The position numbers and the translations under genes are program-made. Below are positions 17,166 to 26,530 of a DNA stretch of 64,000 nucleotides, piece after piece. Origin of the DNA: an uncultured Dorea sp. (GTDB lineage: Bacteria > Bacillota > Clostridia > Lachnospirales > Lachnospiraceae); NCBI GenBank assembly GCA_910586965.1, contig CAJUMF010000017.1, positions 1 through 64,000 of the forward strand, read 5' to 3'. Position 1 is the first letter of the stretch, and each line of letters begins with the position of its first letter. Under the pieces are notes generated by a model. It was not told the DNA's origin and searched no databases. It saw nothing but the letters and a program-made list of their open reading frames with translations.

Positions 17166-18476
17166 ATGAGAAAATTTAAGTTGGAAGTACCGCAGCGCGC
17201 TTCGCGCTGTATCAAGAAAAGCCTTCCCGTCTTTATGGCGGCGACACTTATAGCGGGCAGCATGTCCATGACTGCAAACGCTGACAGCGCCAAAGTTGTT
17301 ACTCTAGGCGCTAACTTATCTGATGAGCAGAAATCATCTATGTACGAGTATTTCGGGACAACCGCAGACGAAGTTGACACCATCGAAGTAACCAACCAGG
17401 ACGAGCGCAAATATATGGAAGGAATTGCCAGCGAAGCACAGATCGGCAAAAAGACATATAGCTGTTCATATGTAGAGCCGACACAAAAAGGCGGAATCCA
17501 GGTAAAAGTCGCAAACCTTACATTTGTGACAAGCTCCATGATCGCCAGCACCCTTCTTACCTCCGGTGTAGAGAACTGCAACGTTGTAGCAGCTTCCCCC
17601 ATTGAGGTGTCCGGAACCGGCGCTCTGACAGGCATTATGATGGCTTACGAATCTGCCAGCGGTGAAGAACTAAGCGAGGAACAAAAAGCTGCTGCGACGG
17701 AAGAGCTTGTCACTACAGGAGAACTTGCTGACGACATCGGCCAGCAGCAGGCATCTGACCTTATGAATCAGGTAAAGCAGGAAGTTATCGAAGAAAATCT
17801 CACTGACGAAGGCAAGATTGAAGACACTGTAAAATCTAACGCAAAAAAAGCCGGCGTTGAGCTTACAGACGAACAGATCGCTCAGATCGTCTCTCTTATG
17901 CAGAACATTGCTCAATATGACTACGATGTCAAAGCTTTGCAGAAAACACTGGAGAATTTAGAAGGCAAAGAAGAAGGGTTCTTTTCAAAGCTTGTCAGCA
18001 CATTCACCGGATTCTTCGGAGGCGGAGATGACAAAGGAGGTATTATCAACAGTACGAATGACAAGATTCTTGGCGACAATGCAGTCATTGACAGTACCTT
18101 AGACGGTCTAAAAGACAAAGTAAGCAAAAACGAAGTAAGCTCTGACAATGAGGAAGGATTCTTTGATAAGATCGCCAATTTCTTCAAAGGTATCTTCGGA
18201 GGAAACAAGACGGAAGACGCTGCAGACGATACAACAGAAGATACAGCATCGGAAAACAACACAGACGAGGCCGCACCCGAGGATGCTTTGACGCCGCAGG
18301 GGACAGACGGCTCGGAAGAACCTGTTGGTTCGGACACCCCGGCGGATGCCCTTGACGAAGACAGTGAAGATCCGCTGCAAAACGGACATGACGGTTACGA
18401 TGAAGACAGCGAGGATCCATTGCAGAACGGACATGACGGCGATACTGATTCTGATGTGACAAGCGAAACTGAGTAA
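17166..18476 (+). CDS. DUF1002 (YpuA-like) secreted protein
   Basis: A 436-residue secreted protein. A signal peptide is visible (basic start, then LPVFMAATLIAGSMSMTANA with Ala-x-Ala cleavage). The DUF1002/YpuA domain covers about 40-270. Two short segments of similar form (EGFFSKLVSTFTGFFGG and EGFFDKIANFFKGIFGG) follow. The tail is strongly acidic with two copies of DEDSEDPLQNGHDG near the C-terminus. The family is common in Firmicutes and its function is unknown. ATG 17166 has GGGGAG upstream; the frame opens earlier at 17127. No anchor motif is seen, so it is probably released or loosely cell-associated. Confidence 0.85.
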   Translation: MRKFKLEVPQRASRCIKKSLPVFMAATLIAGSMSMTANADSAKVVTLGANLSDEQKSSMYEYFGTTADEVDTIEVTNQDERKYMEGIASEAQIGKKTYSCSYVEPTQKGGIQVKVANLTFVTSSMIASTLLTSGVENCNVVAASPIEVSGTGALTGIMMAYESASGEELSEEQKAAATEELVTTGELADDIGQQQASDLMNQVKQEVIEENLTDEGKIEDTVKSNAKKAGVELTDEQIAQIVSLMQNIAQYDYDVKALQKTLENLEGKEEGFFSKLVSTFTGFFGGGDDKGGIINSTNDKILGDNAVIDSTLDGLKDKVSKNEVSSDNEEGFFDKIANFFKGIFGGNKTEDAADDTTEDTASENNTDEAAPEDALTPQGTDGSEEPVGSDTPADALDEDSEDPLQNGHDGYDEDSEDPLQNGHDGDTDSDVTSETE

Positions 18477-18494
18477 TCCGTATGATCACTTAAA

Positions 18495-18554
18495 AACTCT
18501 GCAGTATAGAAGCGTTGGTTTTTAGCCGCTTCCAACTGCAGAGTTCTGTTTTAT
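18495..18554 (+). terminator. Terminator after DUF1002 gene
   Basis: An 11-bp stem (18495-18505 with 18535-18545) enclosing a second AGAAGC/GCTTCC pairing, followed by CTGTTTTAT. It separates this gene from the convergent pepD. Confidence 0.75.
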
Positions 18555-18561
18555 AATTGAA

Positions 18562-20001
18562 CTAACCGCTCTTTGACAACGCTTTCAAAAGTTCTGTCAA
18601 ATACAGCCACATGCGGGCGACAGATTCTTTAGAAACCTTTTCGTTAACAGAGTGTACGTCGAACAGATCCGGCCCAATTGAAATAATATCCATTCCCGGT
18701 TTTTTCTCATCCCAGTATCCGCACTCCAATCCTGCATGGATTGCCGCCACTTTTGCTTTCTTCTGAAACAATTTTTCATATAATGCCATTGCTGTATCGC
18801 GCAGCGGTGATTCTTTGCGGTACTGCCAGCCCGGATAGTCACTTTCGAAAATACAGTCATCGCTATACGCATCCGCAATAATCTGTATCTTATCTCTGAG
18901 CATATATTTCTGTGATGCCACAGAACTTCTAAGAGACATCAGAAGAGTCAGCTTCCCGTCATCAGAAGTCAGCGAGCCAAGATTCATGGATGTCTCGATC
19001 AGGTCCTTGATCGCAAAAGAATATCCCGATACACCATACGGTAGCAGCATCAGACTTTTACATATATCCGCATGATATTTTTCTGTATATACTTCTGCTC
19101 CTGCCGCACTCTTTCCTTCTGCAAGCTCAAAACAAATGGAATCCGTATATTGCAGTTCTTCCTGAAATGTTTTTTCTATCTTTTTCAGCTTAATCCTGAC
19201 TTCATCCAGGTCATCCGGTTTTACATAAAGACACACACTTGCCTGATTTGCGATTGCATTCGCCTTACCCGGCGCATCCAATGCGCTGATACGGACCGGA
19301 AGCTCTCTTAACAGCCAAACAAGCCTTCCCAGCAGCACGATCGCATTCCCCAGACCCATCCCGATGTTGATGCCCGAATGACCGCCTGTGAGGTTTCTGA
19401 ATATTACTTTCAGAGGGACTCTTTCATCCTCCAGACGTTCTGTCTCCGTATTCCATATCATCCTGCAGCGCAGCCCTCCGGCACAGCTTGTATAAAAAAC
19501 TCCCTCCTCCTCAGAATCCAGATTAATGAACCTGGTTCCCATCAAGGAAGAAATATCGATCAAACTTGCTCCCACCAGTCCAACTTCTTCTTTTACGGTA
19601 AATACAATCTCCAGGTCAGGATGCACCAAATCATCACTGTCAAGAATTGCCAGGCAATATGCAGCTGCAATTCCATTATCAGCTCCAAGGGACGTCCCAT
19701 CGGCAAAATAATACTCCTCATCCTCTGTGACTTCAATCCCATCCTCATATATATGACTGCTGCCGTCTTCTTTTACATAGACCATATCCAGATGTCCCTG
19801 AAGGATCACTGGTTCCCCGGCATCAGGAATCGTTGCCGGTTTCCTGATGATCAGATTATAATTTTGGTCCTGCGTTACAGCAAGGCCTCGTGCCCTGGCA
19901 AACTCTGCGATATAATCGCTGACTTTCCTTTCATCTCCCGATGCCCTCGGAATAGAACAGAGCTTCTTAAAATACGAAATTACTTTTTCTATCTGAGCCA
20001 T
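18562..20001 (-). CDS. pepD: Aminoacyl-histidine dipeptidase (M20 family)
   Basis: A 479-residue cytosolic M20 metallopeptidase of the PepD/carnosinase-like branch, cleaving Xaa-His and other dipeptides. Metal ligands and catalytic residues are visible: His70 and Asp72 (GHLDMVY), Asp108 (GADNG), Glu138/139 (KEEVGLVGA) and Asp162 (LDSEEEG), with a C-terminal GLECGYW and the final ligand at VHSVNE. It is the third gene of a unit M29-like enzyme, OPT transporter, pepD, which fits import and breakdown of peptides. Confidence 0.95.
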   Translation of the reverse strand: MAQIEKVISYFKKLCSIPRASGDERKVSDYIAEFARARGLAVTQDQNYNLIIRKPATIPDAGEPVILQGHLDMVYVKEDGSSHIYEDGIEVTEDEEYYFADGTSLGADNGIAAAYCLAILDSDDLVHPDLEIVFTVKEEVGLVGASLIDISSLMGTRFINLDSEEEGVFYTSCAGGLRCRMIWNTETERLEDERVPLKVIFRNLTGGHSGINIGMGLGNAIVLLGRLVWLLRELPVRISALDAPGKANAIANQASVCLYVKPDDLDEVRIKLKKIEKTFQEELQYTDSICFELAEGKSAAGAEVYTEKYHADICKSLMLLPYGVSGYSFAIKDLIETSMNLGSLTSDDGKLTLLMSLRSSVASQKYMLRDKIQIIADAYSDDCIFESDYPGWQYRKESPLRDTAMALYEKLFQKKAKVAAIHAGLECGYWDEKKPGMDIISIGPDLFDVHSVNEKVSKESVARMWLYLTELLKALSKSG

Positions 20002-20043
20002 AATTCTCCTGCTTTCTTACTTTCTGTGACACAGCCATATCTC

Positions 20044-21639
20044 TTATACAAACATCTTGATCAGACTCGAGAAAAAGCTGAATAATCCATCTCCCGCAAT
20101 CAATCCGGCATCACGGCAATTCATAAATTCATCACCAATGATCTTACGCATGATAACTGCAATCACAACGCCGATACCATAGATCGGATTATTGATCAGA
20201 AGACCTGTTGCCAGCAATACGCCGAACATATACTTTCTTCCGATGATCTGAATGACTGCACCCGGTACTGCCCAGATTGCCAATTCTTTCAGAAGCGCCA
20301 TGTTACTTCCCATCTGCGCTGTCGTCGCAAACACGGTACTTGTCGCCGGGATCAGGCCATCCTTCATAGTCATGTCTGCAAATAAGATCACAACAATGAT
20401 TCCAATAAACGCCCCGAGCATCTCTATAAACACCTGCTGTTTTCTTCCATATACCTCATGTTCCGGATTCTTGCTTTTTCCGCGGATGATCCACCCCGTT
20501 TTTAAGTCATAACCCATATCTGCAAAGCATGGCCCTACGGAGCTGATATATCCGGTCAGTACTGCTACTGCGATTGGCGGAAATCCCATCAGCACACCAA
20601 TTGTCATAAAAATCGTCGTAACTGCAAATCCAGGGAACCATCCGGAATACATCGCGGCTTTTCCGATAATGATCATAGACGCCACAGATGCAAATGCTGT
20701 CCAGATTACCCAAAGCACGATTTTAGCCGGCGACATCTCTGTAAAGAGCCCGCAGAGCACACCTGCGAATATCCCGCCGCCCACATGCGCAGCCAGCGCA
20801 GTTATTACAGTTTTCTTTGTCTTAGAGCCGGGAACCGTCAGGTTTTCTTGCGCCTGCGTATCTGCAGATTTTGACTTTTTCGATGCGGAAGAACTCTGGT
20901 AAATGGAGACAACCGACTGCAGCAGCGCGATCAGTCCTGCACCTACCATAAATCCTTGAGGAATATTCGTCGTTCCAATGTCAAACCCTGTAAGCGGCAT
21001 ACAGTATCCCCGTATCAAGAGTCCGATTCCAAGCGCCAGCATAGATACAATATTCGCGATAAATACGATGCCGACAGCACCGACCGGAAGTTTAAAGATA
21101 CTTCCCACTATACCGACAACAATACCCTGGATCACTCGTTTCGCTTTATCTCCGCCCTCATCTCCTGCCTCCAGAACTTCTGCGGTAGCCACGCCGGGCG
21201 CCCAGGCTTCTTTCGCCGGGAAAATCGGAGAATCAAACAGTTCTCCAACTGTGTAAACGGAAAACACCGTTCCAAAGATACAACCGACTGCCATCGGAAG
21301 GATTGCCTTTGTCTCACCCATTACAAACAGGATCGCGACTGCAACAAACGCACAGTTTGCCGCTGAAAATCCCGCACCGGATACGATTGTCTGAATATAA
21401 TTCTGTCTTTCCAGGCTTTTAAAGTTTTGAAACATTGACATCGGGATTTTTGAAACCAACATTGCAAATACCGCACCTAAAATCGAAGTGTTCGCTGATA
21501 CGCCGACTTTTCCCATGATCTGCATACAGATAATACCCGACAAAAAGGCCAGTACAGTTCCAAAAATAATCGTTGCCGGTTCCGAAAAACGGATTTTTAT
21601 AAATGTATTTTTCTCATCTTTTTCTTTTTTATCTTCCAT
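20044..21639 (-). CDS. OPT/YSL family oligopeptide transporter
   Basis: A 531-residue integral membrane protein with about 12-14 hydrophobic segments, of the OPT superfamily of proton-coupled peptide or metal-chelate transporters. Family-like stretches include EAWAPGVATAEVLEAG and CMPLTGFDIGTTNIPQG. It lies between the M29-like enzyme (upstream, 30 bases) and pepD (downstream, 42 bases) and presumably imports their substrate. A peptide or peptide-like compound is likely from context; the exact substrate is unknown. Confidence 0.87.
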   Translation of the reverse strand: MEDKKEKDEKNTFIKIRFSEPATIIFGTVLAFLSGIICMQIMGKVGVSANTSILGAVFAMLVSKIPMSMFQNFKSLERQNYIQTIVSGAGFSAANCAFVAVAILFVMGETKAILPMAVGCIFGTVFSVYTVGELFDSPIFPAKEAWAPGVATAEVLEAGDEGGDKAKRVIQGIVVGIVGSIFKLPVGAVGIVFIANIVSMLALGIGLLIRGYCMPLTGFDIGTTNIPQGFMVGAGLIALLQSVVSIYQSSSASKKSKSADTQAQENLTVPGSKTKKTVITALAAHVGGGIFAGVLCGLFTEMSPAKIVLWVIWTAFASVASMIIIGKAAMYSGWFPGFAVTTIFMTIGVLMGFPPIAVAVLTGYISSVGPCFADMGYDLKTGWIIRGKSKNPEHEVYGRKQQVFIEMLGAFIGIIVVILFADMTMKDGLIPATSTVFATTAQMGSNMALLKELAIWAVPGAVIQIIGRKYMFGVLLATGLLINNPIYGIGVVIAVIMRKIIGDEFMNCRDAGLIAGDGLFSFFSSLIKMFV

Positions 21640-21669
21640 ATTTTCTCCCTTTTGGGTCTCTCAGAGTTC

Positions 21670-22734
21670 TTAATATCCTGCTATATTCATTTTCTTACAG
21701 ATTGCTGCAAGTTCGGGATCAATGTATTTACCGTTTTCCTCAATTGCAGTCCCATCCAGGATAATAGAAGGTTTAGAGACAACACCATCTGTGTGTGACG
21801 TCGCCGTCCAATAACTTCCGCGGATCATCTTTCCCTGACTTCCGATACCGAATTCCATACAGCCAAAGATTCTTTCGTCTTCTACAATCCGCCCTGTCGC
21901 TTTGCTGACTCCCGGATTGAAGCCCAGAGAATAGTGCGCAAGCCGGAACATATTCGGATCGTCAAAGGAATGCAGCCATGCACTGAACCTATCTGCATCC
22001 TTGCCGCCTTCGATTTTTGTAACGATTCCTTTTTCAAGGGTCAGCTCTACATTGCCGGACAGGATTCCCATGTCTGTCGGCGGGAATATTGCCGCATCAA
22101 ACACCAATTTTCCATTGATCGTCTCCTCAATCGGACACCAGCTTATTTGTCCGCACATCATAAACGGATATCCTTTGAATGTAGCAAGCTGTCCGGAATG
22201 ACGGACCAGTCTGCCTTCATTCTTTGCAGTAAGATAAGTACCATTATTGTCTTTAATAATAATATCATTGGCCGCTTCCATCTTTGCCTTCAAAGCTTCT
22301 CCAAGCTCTACAACACCCGCAACATCTACTCTTCCGATACAGTTAACGATCATTGTAACATCCATGCCTGTCAGGTTGATATAACGGCACCCGAAGTCGA
22401 TCGCCTTTCTCCAGGACTCACACAGCATGATAGACGAATAAGATAATTCGATCCACACATCCGCTACCGCCACTGCATTTCCAAGAGGAGCAACCGGCTC
22501 GGCATACGCTTTCTCATTGGTCGGAACATACACAAGCACCGGATTAGCCCCCGCGATATACACTGCGTTCATGATCGCATCAAGGACTCTCCTGTCTGTA
22601 GATGTATCTCCTGTTACTACAACATTTTCGCCCGGTTCTACCAACATCACTTCTTTCACAAGCTTGTATGCTGCCTTATTCACCTCATATGCTAAATAAT
22701 CTGATGCCATTTCTATTCCAATAGGGTATTCCAT
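21670..22734 (-). CDS. M29/NicX-like metalloenzyme (aminopeptidase or ring-cleavage type)
   Basis: A 354-residue protein of the family that joins M29-like aminopeptidases with the 2,5-dihydroxypyridine dioxygenase NicX. The metal triad expected from NicX is present: His267 (LAHYSLG) and the His314-x-Asp316 pair (SHTDG). Ring-cleaving dioxygenation is improbable in an anaerobe with peptide-transport neighbours, so a peptidase or related hydrolase is more likely; this is inference. It is the first gene of the unit controlled by the operator at 22806-22855. AAGGAG precedes the ATG. Confidence 0.75.
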   Translation of the reverse strand: MEYPIGIEMASDYLAYEVNKAAYKLVKEVMLVEPGENVVVTGDTSTDRRVLDAIMNAVYIAGANPVLVYVPTNEKAYAEPVAPLGNAVAVADVWIELSYSSIMLCESWRKAIDFGCRYINLTGMDVTMIVNCIGRVDVAGVVELGEALKAKMEAANDIIIKDNNGTYLTAKNEGRLVRHSGQLATFKGYPFMMCGQISWCPIEETINGKLVFDAAIFPPTDMGILSGNVELTLEKGIVTKIEGGKDADRFSAWLHSFDDPNMFRLAHYSLGFNPGVSKATGRIVEDERIFGCMEFGIGSQGKMIRGSYWTATSHTDGVVSKPSIILDGTAIEENGKYIDPELAAICKKMNIAGY

Positions 22735-22801
22735 AATAAATATTCTCCTTCTATATTTTAATTAATTTACGGCTTTTTCGAAAAATCCTTTATTTTCCTT
22801 G

Positions 22802-22855
22802 ATAATATCACAGAATTCTTTTAAAATGAAATCACATTATTTTATAGTCCGATAA
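22802..22855 (-). promoter_or_regulatory. Shared LysR-type operator/promoter, copy 1
   Basis: The 50 bases 22806-22855 match 24553-24602 at about 41 positions without gaps, including TATCACAG and a 19-base identical core ending TTTTATAG. On the minus strand both contain TGTGAT twice, 24 bases apart, and then a -10-like hexamer (here TATTAT, 22802-22807) with no clear -35, as in activator-dependent promoters. It lies between the M29-like gene and the divergent LysR gene. Confidence 0.7.
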
Positions 22856-22906
22856 ACATACATTATACAGATAATTGATAGAAAATTCAGATAGGAGCCA
22901 TAAGAA

Positions 22907-23812
22907 ATGCTAGATTTAAGACTGGATACATTCCTAACCTTGTGCGAAACCCGAAATTACACAAAAACAGCCAACCTGATAAATATTACACAACCGGCAG
23001 TTACACAGCATATCAAGTATCTGGAAGGTTATTATGAGACAAAGCTTTTATATTACGATGAAAAACGCCGGCTGCACCTGACTGAACACGGGAAACTGCT
23101 GCGCGCATATGCGCAGACTGTCAAAGCCGATTCCTTAACGATTGAGAGAATGTTAAAAACACCTGCTGACCAGCCCGATGAATTGAAACTAGGCACTCTG
23201 ACAACTACGGGCGAAGCTCTTGTCCCGCATATGATCGCCGGATACCTTAATAAATATCCAGATAAAAAAGTCAGCATGTATCTTGGTGAATCCGATGCTC
23301 TTTTGCAGCAATTAAAAACAGGACGGATCAGTTTCTGTATCATAGATACATACTGTCCGCCCTCTGAATACGAATGTTATGAACTTTTTGAAGCCGATAC
23401 GATCTGTATCTGTTCCCCCGACCATCCACTGGCCGAAAAGACCGTTGACTTCAAAGAATTGAATGATTACCGTCTGATATTCCGCGAGAATGATACCAAT
23501 TCTCACCGCAACTTGATGCAGATCCTGCATATGCATAATCAGGATATCAATAATTTCAAATCCTATGTGGAGATCGACACCATCACTTCCATACAGCAGA
23601 TGGTAATGGAAAATATCGGCATCTCCTTTATCTACCATTTTATAGCACAAAAAAACCTGGATAATGGCTCTTTAAGCCGGATTTATATACGTAATTTTTC
23701 GTCCCATGCCATGTTCAACTTTGTATGGCTGAAGAACAGCTTTTTCGAACCTGTGAACCGGCAGTTCCTGGAGGTCTGCAAGGAAATGCTGCCTTCCTGC
23801 TTCCAGAAATAA
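22907..23812 (+). CDS. LysR family transcriptional regulator
   Basis: A 301-residue LysR-type regulator. The winged helix-turn-helix fills about 1-60 (LDTFLTLCETRNYTKTANLINITQPAVTQHIKYLE), and the rest is the periplasmic-binding-like effector domain. It is divergent from the M29-OPT-pepD unit and faces aroM on its other side. Two copies of a conserved 50-base sequence in front of those two units make it the obvious regulator of both. The effector could be a peptide or breakdown product, which is not deducible here. GATAGGAG precedes the ATG. Confidence 0.93.
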   Translation: MLDLRLDTFLTLCETRNYTKTANLINITQPAVTQHIKYLEGYYETKLLYYDEKRRLHLTEHGKLLRAYAQTVKADSLTIERMLKTPADQPDELKLGTLTTTGEALVPHMIAGYLNKYPDKKVSMYLGESDALLQQLKTGRISFCIIDTYCPPSEYECYELFEADTICICSPDHPLAEKTVDFKELNDYRLIFRENDTNSHRNLMQILHMHNQDINNFKSYVEIDTITSIQQMVMENIGISFIYHFIAQKNLDNGSLSRIYIRNFSSHAMFNFVWLKNSFFEPVNRQFLEVCKEMLPSCFQK

Positions 23813-23828
23813 AGTTCTCTCGTCAGGC

Positions 23829-24503
23829 TTAAGCTATATCCATTAATTCACTGACCGTCCTCGCCAAAACTGTCCTGCACAAAAGGACTGGTCTTTGAGT
23901 AACAGACGCAACCAAACGTTTTGCTTCTCTGCTGTACCCGATGCAGTCCATAACGATCAAGTCCGCATCTGTCTCTTTTGCTTTTTCTGCCGCTCTTTGA
24001 ATCTCCTCCTTATCTCCATACGGATTGGCCGGTATTGGCGTGACCTTCTTCACGATCGCCCCCCACTGGTCATAAGCTTGTTTGACCTGTTCTTCATCCG
24101 GCGTGATCACAACTATATTGGAAGTCCTGCTCAGCGCCGCAGCCAATCCATTCAGCAGCTTTGCCGGATATATAACAGGTACCTTCGCTCTGAATATATC
24201 CGGAAAAGTTCCAGCGCAAAATACCATGATAAGTGACACTTCCTGCTCTTCCAGTCTCTTAACGCACTCCTGCAGCCGCTTTAGAATAAAGCTCTCCCCA
24301 AACTTTGCAAACGTGCCGTCATTTAGCCTGGATACAAGCACATAATCCCCTTCTTCTGGCTTCATCTGCATAATCTGCTCTCTTGTCAGGCTGTCTAACG
24401 CGCCCGCTTGTATCAGCTCTGTATCCTCCGGGAATATAGGGAGAATATCCGGTGTCACGTCTACTCTCGGTGACTGCCCAATTGTAACTGCTCCAATCTT
24501 CAT
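23829..24503 (-). CDS. AroM family protein
   Basis: A 224-residue AroM-like protein, related in fold to Asp/Glu racemases. Features are the opening MKIGAVTIGQSPRVDVTPDI, the central VFCAGTFPDI with a cysteine, and DLIVMDCIGYS with a second cysteine, at the positions expected for a racemase-like catalytic pair. The function of AroM is not established; such genes often accompany OPT transporters. It ends 16 bases from the convergent LysR gene. Its promoter region contains operator copy 2. Confidence 0.85.
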   Translation of the reverse strand: MKIGAVTIGQSPRVDVTPDILPIFPEDTELIQAGALDSLTREQIMQMKPEEGDYVLVSRLNDGTFAKFGESFILKRLQECVKRLEEQEVSLIMVFCAGTFPDIFRAKVPVIYPAKLLNGLAAALSRTSNIVVITPDEEQVKQAYDQWGAIVKKVTPIPANPYGDKEEIQRAAEKAKETDADLIVMDCIGYSREAKRLVASVTQRPVLLCRTVLARTVSELMDIA

Positions 24504-24548
24504 ATTATGTCTGCACCTCCATTCAATTTTGTAATTCTTTATGGATTG

Positions 24549-24602
24549 ATTCTATCACAGAACAATTACAATATAAAATCACATTATTTTATAGCCTGAT
24601 AA
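24549..24602 (-). promoter_or_regulatory. Shared LysR-type operator/promoter, copy 2
   Basis: Matches 22806-22855 at about 41 of 50 positions with identical spacing. On the minus strand the -10-like TAGAAT (24549-24554) aligns with TATTAT of copy 1. It is upstream of aroM. Its distal part overlaps the last codons and stop of the AAA-ATPase gene (24584), so that gene's 3' end is formed by conserved operator sequence. Confidence 0.7.
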
Positions 24603-26302
24603 GCCCTGTTTATATTATTCACAAAGCACGAGGAAATTTTTACTTTTTTCCCCGAGAAAGCTATTCCCATTTTAAGGATATTTTCTATCCCGTCATTTTG
24701 CATCTCCGTATCATACCGTTTGTCATTAATCTGAGTTAATGCTTCGGCAGATAACATTTCAAGTGCTTCATCAGTTAATCCTGATTTAGATTTCAGCTCT
24801 ATGATAATTCCCGGATATTTTCCTTTTCTCGGAATCAAGCTGATGTCATATCGCCCATAGCCAGATTCTCTGTTGGATTTTATCTTGTACTGATTATCCA
24901 TCAAAGCAATCAACCCAAGAACAAGTCCATGATAAAACCCTTCCGCTCCATAATCATAAAAGCTAATGGATTTATCCATATATTCCGTAATCGCCTCCCG
25001 GAACTTTTTTAAATCGTTCGCATAAAGACTCTCAGCAACCTTATTAGCTGTTGTTCTTGTAATTACACCAACATGCGTCAAATATGCAAGAATCTCGCTT
25101 TTATAAACCGCAGCAATCTCCCTGTTTGGAATCGATATTTCACACAAATATGCTCCGTCTGACTGCAGCTTCTTTTCCGGCACTTTTAAATATCCTGCCG
25201 CCAGCAACAAACCGTAAATATTAGCAGGTTCCTCAGAAAGAGACCGATAAACCACATTTTGATCTATTCTTGCAATAACCCTCCCTCCCTGCAAAAGTAC
25301 ATGGAGTTTTTCTGTAATATCATCTGCAGACACCCCTAAAACATCCTGAAGGACTTCATTCTTTCCGGTGTTTACCCAGTATGCCTGAGGTATACAACCT
25401 TTCGAGATATAATTGATCACCGACCATGGATTATATATCTCCTCACCGCCAAAAATATATCCGTCATACCAGTCTTTCAATTCCGATTCTTTCTCCAAAA
25501 CATTATAGTATTCCATCATCTCATGTACTTCTGAACACGTAAATCCGAAAAATTTATCATATTCTTCGTCCATTACAGAATTTACGGCAAGATTATTAAG
25601 TCCGCTAAAAACACTTTCCTGTGCGATTCTCAGAATACCGGTGAGAAATCCATAGGAAAGATTTTTGTTGTCCTTAAATGCCCCCGAAAAAAGATTCCTC
25701 ATAAATCCAATGATTTCTTCGTAAAAATCCTTCGCATATCCTTCCTGAATCGGGGTATCATACTCATCAATGATAACAACAGGCGCTTTTCCATAATGCT
25801 CAGCAAGCATCCTTGATAAATTTTCCAAAGCTGAAGCCAGGTCAACTTCTGTAGCGCTTCCATCTATGATTCTTGCAAAGTAGTCTTTTTCATATTTTGC
25901 GATTTTTTCACTGCCGAATAATTCCTGATGTCTTCCAAATTCCGCCTGCAAAAGACCACAGATTTTATCTTTTGTTGCTTCCCAGGAATCAAACTTCACA
26001 TCTTTAAAAGTCAAAAAAATAACCGGATACTTCCCCTGATGTAATCTGTACTCCTCACCGCATTTCCAGATTGCCTTATCCCTGAAGTACTCACTCGTGT
26101 CATCTTCTGATATCTCAAAAAATACTCTTAGCATATCCATATTCAAGGTTTTTCCAAATCGTCTCGGCCTGGTAAATAATGATACCAGCGGCTTCTGATC
26201 CAGAAATTCCTTAATCAGCAGAGTTTTGTCAACATAATAATATTCTGACTGAGCGCGCACATAATCAGAAATACCGATAGGAAGCGGTTTGCAGGTCTTC
26301 AT
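24584..26302 (-). CDS. AAA-ATPase-like/DUF1703 (PD-(D/E)XK) protein
   Basis: A 572-residue protein with the AAA-ATPase-like domain (PF09820 type) and a C-terminal DUF1703 nuclease-like domain. Walker A is PRRFGKT (about 46-52) and Walker B is VVIIDEYDTPI. The C-terminal PD-(D/E)XK core is seen as GRYDISL followed by IIIELKSK. The N-terminal PIGISDYVRAQSEYYYVDKT is typical. These proteins are abundant and multi-copy in gut anaerobes, and their role (mobile-element or defence-related) is unknown. Its last codons lie in the aroM operator, suggesting that it was inserted next to the regulon. Confidence 0.85.
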   Translation of the reverse strand: MKTCKPLPIGISDYVRAQSEYYYVDKTLLIKEFLDQKPLVSLFTRPRRFGKTLNMDMLRVFFEISEDDTSEYFRDKAIWKCGEEYRLHQGKYPVIFLTFKDVKFDSWEATKDKICGLLQAEFGRHQELFGSEKIAKYEKDYFARIIDGSATEVDLASALENLSRMLAEHYGKAPVVIIDEYDTPIQEGYAKDFYEEIIGFMRNLFSGAFKDNKNLSYGFLTGILRIAQESVFSGLNNLAVNSVMDEEYDKFFGFTCSEVHEMMEYYNVLEKESELKDWYDGYIFGGEEIYNPWSVINYISKGCIPQAYWVNTGKNEVLQDVLGVSADDITEKLHVLLQGGRVIARIDQNVVYRSLSEEPANIYGLLLAAGYLKVPEKKLQSDGAYLCEISIPNREIAAVYKSEILAYLTHVGVITRTTANKVAESLYANDLKKFREAITEYMDKSISFYDYGAEGFYHGLVLGLIALMDNQYKIKSNRESGYGRYDISLIPRKGKYPGIIIELKSKSGLTDEALEMLSAEALTQINDKRYDTEMQNDGIENILKMGIAFSGKKVKISSCFVNNINRAYQAIK

Positions 26303-26419
26303 CCATATTCATCTCCATTCACTACACCTTAATACTTTTCTCTAATTATAGTTTATATTCCGAAAGATATCAAACAATTGTTGATTAACATTATACATAA
26401 AACCATCTCTTTTCAAATC

Positions 26420-26475
26420 ACTTCAATGTCACTTCAATGTCAACTTAAATATAACTTCAATCACACTTCAGTTCA
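26420..26475 (+). repeat. Five-unit ~11-bp tandem repeat array upstream of the Ig-like protein gene
   Basis: The motif ACTTCAATGTC occurs at 26420 and 26431 and in weaker forms at 26443 (ACTTAAATATA), 26454 (ACTTCAATCAC) and 26465 (ACTTCAGTTCA). Spacings are 11, 12, 11 and 11 bases, one helical turn, as for arrays bound by OmpR/PhoB-type response regulators. It ends about 55 bases before the -35 of the promoter at 26531. The rest of 26303-26530 shows no gene. Confidence 0.55.
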
Positions 26476-26530
26476 TGTTAAAGTAACTCAAGTATTCCGC
26501 GAATATTAATATTTATACCATCTTAATCAG

